This document shows positions 44,945-56,392 of a stretch of 64,000 bases of DNA, piece by piece. Under the pieces are notes generated by a model. That model was not told where the DNA came from and searched no databases. It saw only the letters and a list, made by a program, of their open reading frames with translations. Each line of letters begins with the position of its first letter. Position 1 is the first letter of the stretch. A program made the position numbers and the translations under genes. The DNA lies in NCBI RefSeq assembly GCF_047511655.1, contig NC_133395.1:77308158-77372157 (forward strand). The letters are read 5' to 3'. This DNA is from Castor canadensis (taxonomy: Eukaryota; Chordata; Mammalia; Rodentia; Castoridae).

Positions 44945-45090
44945 ATGATTTTTGTTTGTTTGTTTGTTTCTTGAGATGGGTCTCACTGTATTTCCCAAAC
45001 TGGTCTTGAACTCCTGGGCTCAAGCAATCCTCCTCTCTCAACCATCCAAGTAGCTGGGACTAGAGGGTGAGCCACCGTGCCTAGCTTCTA
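44945..45090 (-). repeat. B1/Alu-like 7SL SINE
   Basis: (GTTT)n start, 'gagatgggtctcactgtatt' 'tcccaaactggtcttgaact' to 'agctgggactagagggtgag'. It lacks the ID end. Confidence 0.75.
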
Positions 45091-45895
45091 TAATTTTGTA
45101 CCAGGGTATCAGCAGCTGCTTAATTTAATCTTGCTTTGATAAATTTTTGGTGAGTTAGAAGCAAAAAAAAAACAAACCTTCCTATTTGTTACAGTTTAGT
45201 TAACTGTTATATCGAAAGATTGTTGCAAAGTATCTGTGACCCTACTAAAAGAGCTATCCTTTCATCATTATCTTAATACTTATGTACTTGAACATATTGT
45301 ATAGATTTGTTAGCCTTTATGGTAGTAAAATTAGTTATTTTACCTTTACAAGTTTTCAAAGGACTTAAAGACTCCTCATTATACTCCTGTGAGATACATT
45401 AAAGGCAAGTATATTAATTTTTCCTTGACAAATCCAGTATAACATTGTTATCTTGCCATGCAATTACCATTAGCCTTACAGAAAAACCTTTAGCTTAGTA
45501 AAGCTCACTGCTACTGATTAAGCTCTCCCCATTCCAGAAAATAACTTGTTACTTCTATGTGTAATATGCTTATTATAATTTTAAATCTGATTGTTCTGTG
45601 TAGATAATTTAATATTTTAAAGGTTAGACATTTGTTTGAACTCAAATAGTCTTTAATAAAAAGCCCTAAATCAGGAGACTTGCTGAAAAATATATGTCTA
45701 AAAGCAAGAACTTAGTAAGATATGTATTAGTAAAATAACATGAAGTTCCTGGAGTCAAGAAATGTCTTTTGCAGTCTGTTATGGGCCCTCTTTGTAGCAT
45801 GCTTTACTCTAGTGATATTGAGAGGAGTCCTTCATATTACCTAATACATAGCAAGAACCCAGGTACCACAATTTATTTAGTTTTTGTTTGTTTGT
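45091..45895. other. Intergenic DNA, no recognised element
   Basis: AT-rich, unique-looking. No exon or RNA gene seen. Confidence 0.4.
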
Positions 45896-46115
45896 TTGTT
45901 TGGCAGTACTGAGGTTTGAACTCAGGGCCTCACACTTGCTAGTCAGGCACTCTACCACTTGAGCCACTCTACCAGCCCTTTTCATGTTGGGTATTTTCTG
46001 AGGTAGGATCTCAAGTATTATTGGCCCAGGGTTGGCTTAGAACTGCTATCCTGATCTCTGTCTCCTGAGTAGCTAGAATTACAGGCATGAGCCACCAGTG
46101 CCCAACTTTTTTTTT
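45896..46115 (-). repeat. Composite SINE
   Basis: 'ggcagtactgaggtttgaac' to 'agaattacaggcatgagcca'. Confidence 0.85.
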
Positions 46116-46116
46116 T

Positions 46117-46305
46117 TCTTTCTGGTATGGGGTTTGAACTCAGGCCTATATCTTGAGTCACTCCACCAACTCTTTTTTGTGATGGGTTTTTTTGAGCTAG
46201 GGTCTCACAAACTATTTCCCTGAGCTGGCTTTGAACCATGGTCCTCCTGTTCTCCGCCTTCTGAGTAGCTAGAATTACAGGTTTAAGCCACTGGCACCCA
46301 GCTTA
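46117..46305 (-). repeat. Composite SINE
   Basis: 'ctggtatggggtttgaactc' to 'agaattacaggtttaagcca'. In tandem with the previous one. Confidence 0.85.
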
Positions 46306-46439
46306 GAATTTTTTTTAAATGTTTATCTAAATGCAAATAAAAAGGAAGCAAGAGTGAGAATATTCGTATCAAGTGTAAAACATTTGGGCAAAAGCATTAA
46401 GTGTAAAACAGAATTTTCTGTAAAGATAAAATGTATACT

Positions 46440-46750
46440 CCATCTGGGCGCTGGTGGTTCATGCCTGTAATCATAGCTACCCAGGAGGCTGAGATCAGGA
46501 GGATTGTGGTTCAAAGCCGCCCCCAGCAACTAGTTCCAGAGATCCCCATCTCCAAAATAACCAGAATAAGCCAAGCACCGGTGGCTCTTGCCTGTAATCC
46601 TAGCTACTCAGGAGGGTCATGGTTCGAAGCCAGCCCAAGGCAAACAGTTTGAGAGACCCTATTTTGGAAAAATCTCATCACATAAAAGGGCTAGTGGAGT
46701 GGCTCAAGGTATAGGCCCTGAGTTCAAACCCCCGTACTGAAAAAAAAAGA
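46440..46750 (+). repeat. Dimeric composite SINE
   Basis: Two B1 units ('catgcctgtaatcatagcta' and 'cttgcctgtaatcctagcta') followed by one ID end 'ataggccctgagttcaaacc'. Confidence 0.8.
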
Positions 46751-47123
46751 AAACAAAACTGAAGATGAAAGATGAAATGAATATTTTTCAGATAAAACTA
46801 AGGAATTTGTCACTAATAATACTAAAGTATCTGGGAAGGAATGAGGAATACAGACAATAAAATATGAATAAAGCCAAATAAATATTGACCATGTAGAACA
46901 ATGCCTTATGGAGTTTTAAATAGATGTAATTAGCAGATAAATTATCAGGGTTGTAAATAAAGAATTACAAGGTCCTTGCATTTTAAAGAAGTAACAAAAG
47001 TAATTTATCTTAAACTAAAGTTAATGAAAGATGCATTTTATAATCTCCAGGGTTACTTAAGGAATAGTAAAGTAAAAGAAAATGAAAGACTAGTAAAACA
47101 AAAGAATATATAACAACATGATA
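46751..47123. other. Intergenic DNA, no recognised element
   Basis: A-rich unique-looking DNA. Confidence 0.4.
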
Positions 47124-47342
47124 GTTGGGGTGCCAGTGGGTCACACCTGTAATCCTAGCTACTCAGGAAGCAGAGATCAGGAAGATTGCAGTTCAAAGCC
47201 AGTCGGGCAAATAGTTCGAAAGACCCTAGCTCAAAAATACCCAACACAAAAAAGGGCTGTGGAGTGGCCCAAGCCATAAAAGCATCTGCCTAGCAAGTGT
47301 GTAGGCCCTGAGTTCAACCCCACTGCTGCAAGAAAGAAAAAC
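47124..47342 (+). repeat. Composite SINE
   Basis: 'gtcacacctgtaatcctagc' to 'aggccctgagttcaacccca'. Confidence 0.85.
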
Positions 47343-47544
47343 AGAAGAAGGAATGAGATAATAAAGTTTTTAATCTGGAAGAAAAACAACATTGAACAGG
47401 CAGAACAAATGGAAAACAACATTTAAACATAAATACATTAAATCACGAAGCTCAAATTAAAAGACAAAAACTTTCAGGTTGGATTAAGAAAAGAATAAGG
47501 GTTCAATCAGAAAAGCACAATCACAAGTGATAAAGAATGTGGGG

Positions 47545-47762
47545 TTTAGCCAAACGCTTGTGATCCTAGCTACTTGGGAGGATTAGATATGGAGAAACCC
47601 ACCCCCAGTTGGGGGTGGGGGAAGGGGAGAATAGCTTGCAAGATCCGCATCTCCAAAATCAGAGCAAAATGGTCTGGATGTGTGGTTCATACTGCTTTTC
47701 AATTGTGAAACCCTGAGTTCACACCCCAGGCACATCCTCCCCCCAAAAGAGAAAAAAAAAGA
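47545..47762 (+). repeat. Composite SINE, diverged
   Basis: 'acgcttgtgatcctagctac' to 'accctgagttcacaccccag', close to the ERV 3' end. Confidence 0.7.
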
Positions 47763-47798
47763 TACAGGGCTTAACTGTAGGGATTAGATCTTATAAAA

Positions 47799-48180
47799 TG
47801 TGGCAGCCCTTTGGAGGGCAGGGGGAGGTGGGCTGGAGTCTGTGTTTTGCCAATGGCTGTGTGTCCTGCAAACCTGCCTATCAGGTAGTGTTGCAGGAGG
47901 GCTCAGACAGAGACAGAGAGGGCACCAAAGCTTTCAGGAACAAGTTTATTAAGCAGGCCAGCAGCAATTCAGCAGACTCAAGTCCAAAGGCTGAGCCCCG
48001 AGAACAAAGGGGGCCTTCCTTATATATCAGAGTAGGTTACAGAAATGGGGGGGTGGTACAGCTTGTCCCATACATAATCATGTTACTTCACTGGCCGCTT
48101 TAACCTTTGGGCAAGGTGACTCTTCTGCGGTCTCCAGGTAACATTCCCCAACTCCAGTTTGTCTTTATCTCACTGTAGCA
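47799..48180 (-). mobile_element. 3' LTR of a gammaretrovirus-like provirus
   Basis: Read on the minus strand it starts TGCTACAG after a purine-rich tract (plus 48187-48205) and ends TGCCACA. It carries a TATA-like motif (reverse of 'ccttatatatc' near 48015) and an AATAAA polyadenylation signal (reverse of 'tttatt' near 47945). Length is about 382 bp. The ends are inferred from the TG..CA rule and the polypurine tract; no second LTR is present to confirm them. Confidence 0.7.
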
Positions 48181-48299
48181 TTCATTATCTCCCTTCCCCC
48201 TCCCTGCCTTCCTGCCTCATTTTCCCTTTTGATGCTTGGACCCACTTTTGGGTCAAAGAGCATCATCTTGACCTAGGGGTTTATATTTTCATAGCACCA

Positions 48300-50290
48300 C
48301 TACATGAGCAGCTGTCTTTCTTTCTACAGTGGCTTCCATAATGGTTCTGAAAGGCTGCAGTACCAGGGGGATTAAGCAGGATAATATCAGGCACGCTCCC
48401 AAGACAAGGAACACTGCCCCTGTTAAGATTTTGAGCCACCTAGGATTGAGAACCAGCCCCCAAACAGGTCATTGGGACTCCATCCCTTCCAGGTCTGCAC
48501 AGGGACATGGGCAAGCTTTTCACCTTGTCAGTAATCTCTTCAGTTACCTTTCCCTCATTATCAATCTGTAAACAGCAGTTACTCAGATTGAACTTTTCAT
48601 ATATTCTGTCCTTCCAGGCTAGCAAATAGTCCAAAGGCAAATGGTTTTGGTAGATGGCATTGCATATTTTAGTTTGTTGTTTGGCTAATATGTGAAGGCT
48701 TTAGCTATTTTCATTAGCTATAATTTCAACCACTGCCTGAAGCCAAATGATGTGTTTGAGCATGTAGATTGGGGTTCGATAGCCCCAGGAATCATCTTCC
48801 TATGTAGCAGGACCATAATACTGAATGATCTGCTCTGGAGGCCATTCATCGTCCTTCCAGTCCTCTATTTGCAGGGCATCTCACTTTTTCCTATTTATCC
48901 TTTCCTCATATATGGAGACTCCTAATTTTTTGCCTTGTCTGAGAGGAAGCAAGAAGAAAGAAGCCCAGATGGTGCCCAGCACACAGGATCTGACCAGTCG
49001 TTGGGAAAGATTGTGTAAGCTCATTCTCCGCAGATCCAACATAGCCTCTTAGGCTCCCACCACTCTATGCCCGCAGTTAGATTATTCCAGGCTACTGCAA
49101 ATTTAGGGAACTTAGCCAGCAGGTCAGATTGGGGCTCCATGTGATTGGGAGCCCCCACCACCACCACCACTGAGTCTCCTGAGAAGTGTCATTGAAAAAT
49201 TTTTGTCCCAAGCAGATCAAGTTCTCTACTGGGATGGAGAATTGGCCTTTTGGATGGGAGATACAATAATTCCCAATAATTGAGGTTTTTAGGAGCCAAA
49301 TGCTCTCCCCAAGGCTACAGAGAGTGGTTTCATTAAAGGGCTCTTATGGGTTTAACTCTTTTGCCTTCCATGGCCAATGGTCTCCCATATTCATTCCCCC
49401 ACAAACATAACATGAAGTTATATTCAGAGTTTGTGCTATGGACTCAGCTAGTGAGAGGAACAGGTTTTTGGTTTTAACTGAGATGAGAAACTCACTTTTT
49501 ATCTCCTTGTAGAAGAAGTGAAAGACCTGGTATAAGGAGCTCTCATAAGTGATCATGATGAGTTGAAAATGCAGCAAAGTACCAGGGCCTGTTTCCTTTC
49601 CATAGATTAAAATGCCAAATTTTTTCCCAACTTCCCAACCTGTTTCATTGAGGTTAAAAATGGTGAAATTTATAGGGTTACAGGCACCAAGAGTGCTTTC
49701 CCTTTTTGTAAAAGAGCAGCAGTTCCATGTGAGGTATGGACTCCCCTTTAAGCCAAGTTGTCCACCTTTCACAACCCCAATAAGGGCAGTAGAGTTGTTC
49801 ACAGTATGCACAACCAGATGTCCCCCCACTGTCATCTTCTGGGCATAGATACTTGTCATTTAACTTATAGGGCCTTTCCCCGGCTAGTCCCCCGCAGTTG
49901 CCCTAAGGCCCAGTGTTTTTAGCTATTGTGAACACAGGTTTGTTGGGGTTGAACCTCTAACCATTGCTCCTGAGGGCGATAGATGGAGTTAAAACAGATA
50001 TACTGACCATTATGAAAACACACTGAATAGGTGGTATGGTTGTGGGTGCATGACCCAGCAATGGTGCCTGCACAGGAATAATAAGTATGGAAAATCAGTA
50101 TTTTGGTAACAGCACTCCCCGCTCAGATGGTGCACGTAAATGAGTCACAATCCAAGGCCTGAGGGTCCCCAGATAGAAGAATACATGGAACGGACTCATC
50201 CTCAAAGGTGAGATGGATGACTCCTCAAGCTTCTGCCATGTGTAGACTAGTCAGCTTTCAGAGTGACTAGAACAGGGCTGACGTCTCATT
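48300..50290 (-). pseudogene. Retroviral env pseudogene
   Basis: The surface-subunit region includes an open stretch of 171 codons (49344-49859) with several N-glycosylation sequons and a Cys-x-x-Cys pair. The transmembrane-subunit region near 48520-48640 has the gammaretroviral Cys-Cys end followed by an ID-x-x-G-x-V segment, but the first Cys of the usual C-x6-CC motif is missing. The frame is split among at least three pieces. No intact signal peptide or membrane anchor can be read through. Confidence 0.75.
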
Positions 50291-52065
50291 GTCTATAGTC
50301 TCCTATTGTTTTCTGGGAAGCAGGGTCCTGTCGAGGAAGGGCACAAGCATTCCAAAGGGTGACTTTGCACGGTGAGGCTGGGTCAGGGATGCACTCCCAT
50401 TCGAGGCAAGCTGGCTTCACTCAACTGTGGTGGATCCAGGGAACAATCTTTGCTATTTTAACTGTGGTGGGGGTGGACAAAACAACAAAAGGGCCCCTGC
50501 AGTGGGGCTTTAGCAGTTAACATTCCGTTCCTTTATCCAAACAGCATCCCCTGATTTATAAGGGTACATGGAAATTTTCAGGCTAATGGAGAGTCTCTCT
50601 CATACCCAGTCATTGATTTTTGACAGAGTCAACCCAAGGGCCTGTATCTGCTGTCTCAGGGTGAGGTCACCTATTTCTTTAAGGTCCCCTTGCAGGCCCT
50701 TGACTAAAAGAAGACACCCAAAAAGAATTCAAGAGGGGAGAGACCTGTCCATTTGGTGGGGCTTGATCTAAGTCTGAGCAAGGCTATGGGCAGTAATTGA
50801 TCCCATTGTAGGTGGGTTTCCTGGCATAGTTTTACCAATTGCAATTTTAGAGTCCTGTTCATACGTTCTACTTTCCTTGAACTCTGGGGGTTGTAAGCTG
50901 TGTGCATCTTCCAAGTTATTCCTAATCCCTTAGCCATCAACTGTACCACTGCAGCCACAAAGGCCAGCCCATTGTCTGAACCAACAGACAGTTATTTTGA
51001 ATTAAGGGATGATTTCCTTTAACAGGCACCTGGCCACTTCTTGGGTTTTCTCTGTACAAGTAGGTAAGGTTTCCTGAGAAGGTGCAGACAAACACCAGCA
51101 AATATTTACATCCTCTGGCTGTGCCATCTCATAAAGTCCACAATCAGGTTTTCAAAAGGAGTTCCTCTGACACTTTGCACCTGGGATTGTGCTCTTGGCC
51201 CTTTTCAGGGATTGTTTCTGGCACACAAGCTGCACCTCTCACATACTGTCTTATGCTGGAGAGCTTGGGGACAAAAGGTAGTCTTGAGATCTGTCTGCCC
51301 TGAGTGGGTTCCTTCATGGAACTGTTTGACAAATGTGGGAGCCAGTGACTCAGATATGGCAATGCAGCCATCAGCAAACTACCACCATCTGTCCAGTAGA
51401 AAATTTCCTCCTTCAGTCTCAAACCAAGCCTGTTCTTGTGAAGTATACCATAGGTCCCATTCAGATAAGGGGCACAAAAACAAGGCAGCTGTCAGTGAGG
51501 CTGAGGTTTGTCCTTCTGTGAGGGCTGCTCACTTGGCTTCCCTATCAGCCTTTTGTTTTTCCTGAACAGCTCTTGTCTCCTCCTTCTGGTACCCTTGGCA
51601 GTGCATGACCGCTACTTGCTTAGGGGCCCACACAGTTTCTAGTAATTCCAGAATTTCTTGTCTATATTTCACACTTTTTCCTCCCGAGTTAATGAACCCG
51701 CCTTTCTTTATGAAGGCTCCATGGACATGAATAGTTAGTTAGCATCAATATAGATATTTACTCACACTTCTGCAGCAAGCTGGAGCACCTGAGAGCAATA
51801 AACTCAGTCTTTTTTGCAGAGGTTCTGCCTGGCAGTGGTTGTACTTCAGTAACAGTGTGCAGAGTCACTACTGTGTATCCAGCAAAATGTGTGCCTTCCT
51901 GGACAAAGCTGCTGCCATCTGTGAAATACTCAATGTCTGAATGACTAATAGGCTGGTCTGTCAAGTCTGGCCAGCTGGAGAACACCTCATCCATAACCTC
52001 TAAACAGTCATGCTCCAGTGGGCCTGAATCAACTGGTAATAGGGTGGCAGGGTTTAGAGTCTAAA
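50290..52065 (-). pseudogene. Retroviral pol pseudogene (RNase H and integrase)
   Basis: The RT end and RNase H start are readable at about 51758-52065, with a conserved D-G-S-S motif at the RNase H active-site entry. The integrase N-terminal zinc-binding region lies at about 51144-51422, part of the catalytic core and its end at 50704-50958, and the GPY/F-type C-terminal domain at about 50290-50510, ending just before env. Frames shift several times, so the gene is dead. Confidence 0.8.
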
Positions 52066-52189
52066 CAGCCTCTAGCCAGATATGCAGCTTTGATATTTTA
52101 CCATTTGGGAGTTTGTTAACCAATAATCTCCTTTAGTCAAAATAGAGTGGGGAACTCAGACTGAGTTTTTGTCCCAAAGTAAATTTGTC

Positions 52190-52560
52190 TGCTTCAGCCA
52201 CCAATACAGCAGTAGCTGCCAGGGTATGCAGGCAGGGCAGCCAGCCCTTCTGCCACAGTAGCGGGGAAGAAATGCTGGGTGCCAACAAGAACAAGGGCAA
52301 ATGGGAACCTACGAGGACAGCTGGAATTCATGAAGACAAATGAACCCATGACTGCCTCTCTGACATGTATTTGGGCCATGAATTATCAAACCTAAAGAAA
52401 AGAGCCAAGGGGCTTCAGGACTAATGCTTCCCCATGCCACTGTGGGGTCAGGGGGAACAAGTGCAAGCTGCCATTGTGCTGGTGCCCCACACTGGGTGCA
52501 GCCATCCACACTGCAGACCATTGCTCCTGCCTTCAGCACTCATGAAGATGGCATTGGGAA
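52190..52560 (-). other. Unassigned DNA to the right of the provirus
   Basis: Two overlapping minus frames (52194-52379, 52309-52539) are open but not recognised. It could be a decayed provirus segment or flank. Confidence 0.35.
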
Positions 52561-52649
52561 AGAAGTTCTGGTAAGGAAGTTCCAGTTTACCTAATTTCAG
52601 AGTACAAAGCCACTGCCATCTGTCATTTGACAGCTACACTTTTTCTTCA

Positions 52650-52795
52650 AAATTCTTGTTGTTTTGGTGGTACTGGGGTTTTAGTTTGCACTGACTTTGC
52701 CCATGCTGGTCTCAAATCACAATCCTCTTGTATCTGCCTCCCAAGTAGGTGGGACCACTTGTTTATGCAGCCAGGCCTGGTTCAGTTTCCATCAT
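52650..52795 (-). repeat. B1/ID-like SINE piece
   Basis: 'tttggtggtactggggtttt' then 'cccatgctggtctcaaatca' and 'aagtaggtgggaccac'. Confidence 0.65.
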
Positions 52796-52799
52796 AAAC

Positions 52800-52890
52800 A
52801 GCCAGGTGTGGTGGTACATGCCTATAATCCCAGTACTCAGGAGGTAGAGGCAGGAGGATCAGCAATTCTAGACCAGCGTGGGATACAAAA
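52800..52890 (+). repeat. B1 SINE
   Basis: 'gccaggtgtggtggtacatg' 'cctataatcccagtactcag', truncated after about 90 bases. Confidence 0.8.
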
Positions 52891-53125
52891 AAGAGCCAAG
52901 AGCTGGTGGCTCACACCTGTAATCCTTGTTTCTCAGGAGGCTGAGATCAGAAGGATCAAGGTTTAAAGCCAGCCTTGGGCAAAGAGTTCGGGAGACCCTA
53001 TCTCAAAAAAAAAAAAAAAAAAAATCACAAAAAAGGGTTGGTGGAGTAGCTCAAGTGCTAACAGCGTCTGCCTAGCAAGCATGAGGCCCTGAGTTCAAAC
53101 TCCATACTGCCAAAAAAAAAAAAAA
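52891..53125 (+). repeat. Composite SINE
   Basis: 'gctcacacctgtaatccttg' to 'ccctgagttcaaactccata' with two A-runs. Confidence 0.85.
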
Positions 53126-53280
53126 AAGATATAGATAGATAGAGATATATAGAATATATATAGAGAGAATGGAAAGATTATGGTATCATGGTGAAATCCC
53201 TTTGTACAATTAACATATGCCAATAAAACATATTTTTAAAGAAATATATATACATATATCTACATATATATAGATAGAGC
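53126..53280. repeat. (GATA)/(TATA) microsatellite
   Basis: Units gatagata and atatatac in two blocks around 'acatatgccaataaaacata'. Confidence 0.75.
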
Positions 53281-54010
53281 AAACTGTCAAAACTAAAAGG
53301 AGAAAATAGATAAATCCATAATCAAAATGGGAAATATAAAAACACATCTCTCAAAACTTAATACATTAAATGGGCAAAACAACTGCTACTGCAGAAGATG
53401 GAGACATTAGCAAATCCATTAGTCACCACATCTGCGATTGCAAGATATGTGTTCTAGTCAAGTGCACACAGAACTTTTTAAAAATTGACCAGATGCTGAA
53501 CCAAAAAGTTAATCTCACTAAATTTCAAAGGACTGAAAGCATATGTAGTTTTATAATCACCATGGAATAAAGCTAGAAATCAATAAAAATAAAACTAAAA
53601 AAAAAAAAAAACTCCATGCTTAGAAACACAGTACACAAGCCAAAGAAGAAATAACCAATGAAAATTAGAAGATATTTTGAGCTGGTGGAATGACTCAAGT
53701 GCTAGAGTGCCTTCCTAGCAAGCATGGAGCCCTGAGTTCAAACCCCAGTATCGCCAAAAAGAAAAAAGAAATGGCAAAAATTTACATGTCAAATCTTATG
53801 AGATAGAGATAAATACATCATTTTTAAAAAATGTAACCTTAAATACATAGATTAGAAAAGCTGGAAAATAATTATTAAACAACTGTGTCAAAAAGTTAGG
53901 GGTGAACATCAAATTAAACTCAAAGAAAATAGAAAGAAATAAATAGAGACATACACATAATCAAACCAAGAGTCAAGAATTAATTATTTGAAAAAACTAA
54001 TAAAATTAAT
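53281..54010 (+). mobile_element. Old L1 ORF2 fragment (endonuclease region), with SINE insert
   Basis: The frame near 53460-53570 reads as a decayed version of the L1 endonuclease segment: a K-I-D-x-M-L box, then a region around the SDH active-site motif with the motif lost. The flanking DNA from 53760 matches the downstream stretch up to the 'agtcaagaattaattatttg' region. An ID-like half (53680-53762) interrupts it. Confidence 0.65.
53680..53763 (+). repeat. ID-like SINE half nested in L1
   Basis: 'gctggtggaatgactcaagt' to 'gttcaaaccccagtatcgcc'. Confidence 0.85.
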
Positions 54011-54011
54011 A

Positions 54012-54136
54012 CTAAATTGGATGAGGTGGTGCACATCTTTAATTCCAGCTCTGGGAGGCTGAAGCAAGAGGATCATGAGTTCAAAATCATCCAGGGCTAT
54101 ATAGTGAGACTCTTCTCTCAAAAAAAAAAAAAAAAG
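54012..54136 (+). repeat. B1 SINE
   Basis: 'ggatgaggtggtgcacatct' to 'gactcttctctcaaaaaaaa'. Confidence 0.8.
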
Positions 54137-54345
54137 CCAGGCACCAGTGGCTCACACCTATAATCCTGGCTACTCAGAGGCAGATGTCAGGAGGATTGTG
54201 GTTTGAAGCCAGCCCATGCAAATAGTATACAAGACCCTATCTCGAAAATACCCAACACCAAAAAGGGCTGGCGGTGACTCAAGTGGCATGATTGCCAAGC
54301 ATGTGTGAAGCCCTGAATTCAAACTCTAGTACCATGAAAAAAAAT
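54137..54345 (+). repeat. Composite SINE
   Basis: 'gctcacacctataatcctgg' to 'ccctgaattcaaactctagt', placed in the A-tail of the B1. Confidence 0.85.
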
Positions 54346-54589
54346 GATTTTTATTTATTATAATAATTTTATGATAATATATTATTATTTTTTTTTTTTT
54401 AAACTCACACCTGATTTTAGGTGTGATAGCTGTCTAGACTTTCATTCCAGTTTGGTTTTGTCTTTTCTTGTTTAGGTACCACTTTTAAATTCTTGTGTTT
54501 TAGTAAGAAAGTACCTTTTAATGGATGCTAGCAGTTTATTGACCTGATATTTGTAGTCTGTTTGGGCAGGTAAAATTATATAATGCAGT

Positions 54590-54990
54590 TTTCAAACAGG
54601 AGAATAAAACCAGAACAGAATAGTACATTTGGTAAGATTCCATTTATATATAGGCTTGAAGACAAACAAAACTAATCTTTGGTGTTAGAAGTCATGACGG
54701 TAGTTACATCTAGAAAGAGCAGATTGGCCTGGTGGCAAGGCTCAAATGGTAGAGTGCCAATCTAGGAAGGACAGATGAGGGCATTTGGAAGGGGTTATAA
54801 AGGGAAGGGACATCTGGTATATTAATGGTGTTTTCTTCTTTGACGTGGGTAGTGGTTACAAAGTTGTTTTCATTTTATGATTATTCATTGATCAATACAC
54901 TTATGATTTGTTCACTTTTCTCTCTATATGGTATACCTCATTATAAAAGCTTTAAAAAATAAATAATAAAATATACACCATTAGGAATTA
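54590..54990 (+). repeat. Old L1 3' end, with ID fragment
   Basis: 'aaactaatctttggtgttag' 'aagtcatgacggtagttac' and 'gatcaatacacttatgattt' 'gttcactttt' are the L1M-type 3' end. 54728-54770 is an ID-like piece. Confidence 0.55.
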
Positions 54991-55074
54991 GAACAGTGCT
55001 ATGACAGTAGGTATGGAAGACATTACATTTTTTGGTTAAAACAAGACACATAAAACTTACTATGTTAGCCTTTG

Positions 55075-55610
55075 TGTGTGTGTAGTACTGGGGTTTGACT
55101 CAAGAGCCTCATGCTTATTAGCTGGGCACTAGCCCTTTTTGCTTTAGTTATTTTTCAGATAGGGTCTTGTGCTTTTGCTCATGCCAGCCTCAAACTGCAA
55201 TCCTCCTACCTATGAGCACCCCCCCACACAACTTGCAGCTGGGATTGCAGGCATGCTCTACCATGCCCCACTTATTCTTTTAAATGAAATCTCACTAACT
55301 TTTTTTGCTGAGGCTGGACTCAAACTACAGTCCTCCTATCTTCACCTCCCAATTAGCTGGTATTTCAGGCAAGAGCCACCAACCCAACTCATCTTAGCCT
55401 TTTTTTTGTTTTGGTGTTACTGGTGTTTGCACTCAGGGCCTCAAGCTTGCTAGGCAGGCACTCTTACCACTTGAGCCACTCACCAGTCCTTTTTTGTGAA
55501 GGATTTTTTTGAGATGGGGTCACATGAACTGATTGCTTAGGGCTGGTATGAACCATAAATCCTCTTGATCTCTGCTTCCTGACTAGCTAGAATTACAGGC
55601 GTGATTGTCT
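55075..55610 (-). repeat. Cluster of three reverse SINE units
   Basis: 55075-55270 composite, 55280-55400 B1-like ('ggtatttcaggcaagagcca'), 55405-55610 composite ('gtgtttgcactcagggcctc' to 'agaattacaggcgtgattgt'). Confidence 0.75.
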
Positions 55611-55795
55611 TTTTGTGACTGGCTTAGTTTGTTAGCATACTCTCCTCAAGGATTCAATGTCTGCAGACAGAGCTTTTTGTTTATCCATCCTTCCTTCATT
55701 GAACATTTGGGTTGCCTTCCACCCTTTGGCTCTTGCAATAGTGCTACTATGAACATGGTGTGAGGTATCTCTTTGAGCCCCTGCTTTCAATTCTT

Positions 55796-56012
55796 TATTT
55801 TTTGATGGGACTGGGGTTTGATTTCAGGACTTTGTGCTTGCAAAGCAAATGCTCTACCACTTGAGTCACATCTGCATTCCATTTTGCTCTGGTTATTTGG
55901 AGATGGGGTCTCACAAACTATTTGCCCAGGCTGGTCTTGAACCTCCATCTTCCTGATCTCAGTCTCCCAAGTAGTTAGGATTATAGGAGTGAGCCACTGG
56001 CACCTAGCTCCT
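55796..56012 (-). repeat. Composite SINE nested in L1
   Basis: 'gggactggggtttgatttca' to 'aggattataggagtgagcca'. Confidence 0.85.
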
Positions 56013-56077
56013 GCTTTGAATTCTTTTGGGTGTATTTCAAGAAGAATTTGCTGGATTATGCGGTAGTTCTATTTTTT

Positions 56078-56165
56078 GTTTGTTTTCTTGTAGTGCTGGG
56101 GATTAGACCTAGGGTCCTGTTCATGCTAGACAAGCACTGTACCACTAAACTACATCTCCAGCCCT
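56078..56165 (-). repeat. ID SINE
   Basis: 'gtgctggggattagacctag' 'ggtcctgttcatgctaga'. Confidence 0.8.
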
Positions 56166-56392
56166 ATTTCTTTTTTCTTTCTTCTTCCTTCCTTCCTTCT
56201 TTTCTTTCTTTCTCTTTCCTTCCCTCCTTCCTTCCTCTCTCCTTCCTTCTTTCCTTCTTCCTTCCTTCCTGCCTTCCTCCTTCCTGCCTCCTTCCTTCTG
56301 CCTGCCTTCCTGCCTTCCTCCTTCCTGCCTTCCTTCCTTCCTTCCTTCCTTCCTTCCTTCCTTCCTTCCTTCCTCCTTCTTTCTTTCTTAGC
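56166..56392. repeat. (CTTC)n microsatellite, about 225 bp
   Basis: Interrupted CTTC/CCTT array; the purest block is at about 56330-56372. It starts at the tail of the reverse ID SINE (A-tail side), so it probably grew from that tail. The 200- and 135-codon frames across it are repeat artefacts. Confidence 0.9.

Larger units (their letters stand above)
47799..52065 (-). mobile_element. 5'-truncated endogenous retrovirus (gammaretrovirus/ERV1-like)
   Basis: In minus-strand order the window holds the RT-RNase H junction, RNase H, integrase, env and one LTR, the normal retroviral order. Gag, protease and most of RT are absent, and no 5' LTR or primer-binding site is seen. The right border is somewhere between 52065 and about 52560; DNA from 52190 to 52560 has two open minus frames that I cannot match to a retroviral protein. 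The copy is broken by frameshifts and stops and cannot make complete proteins. Confidence 0.8.
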
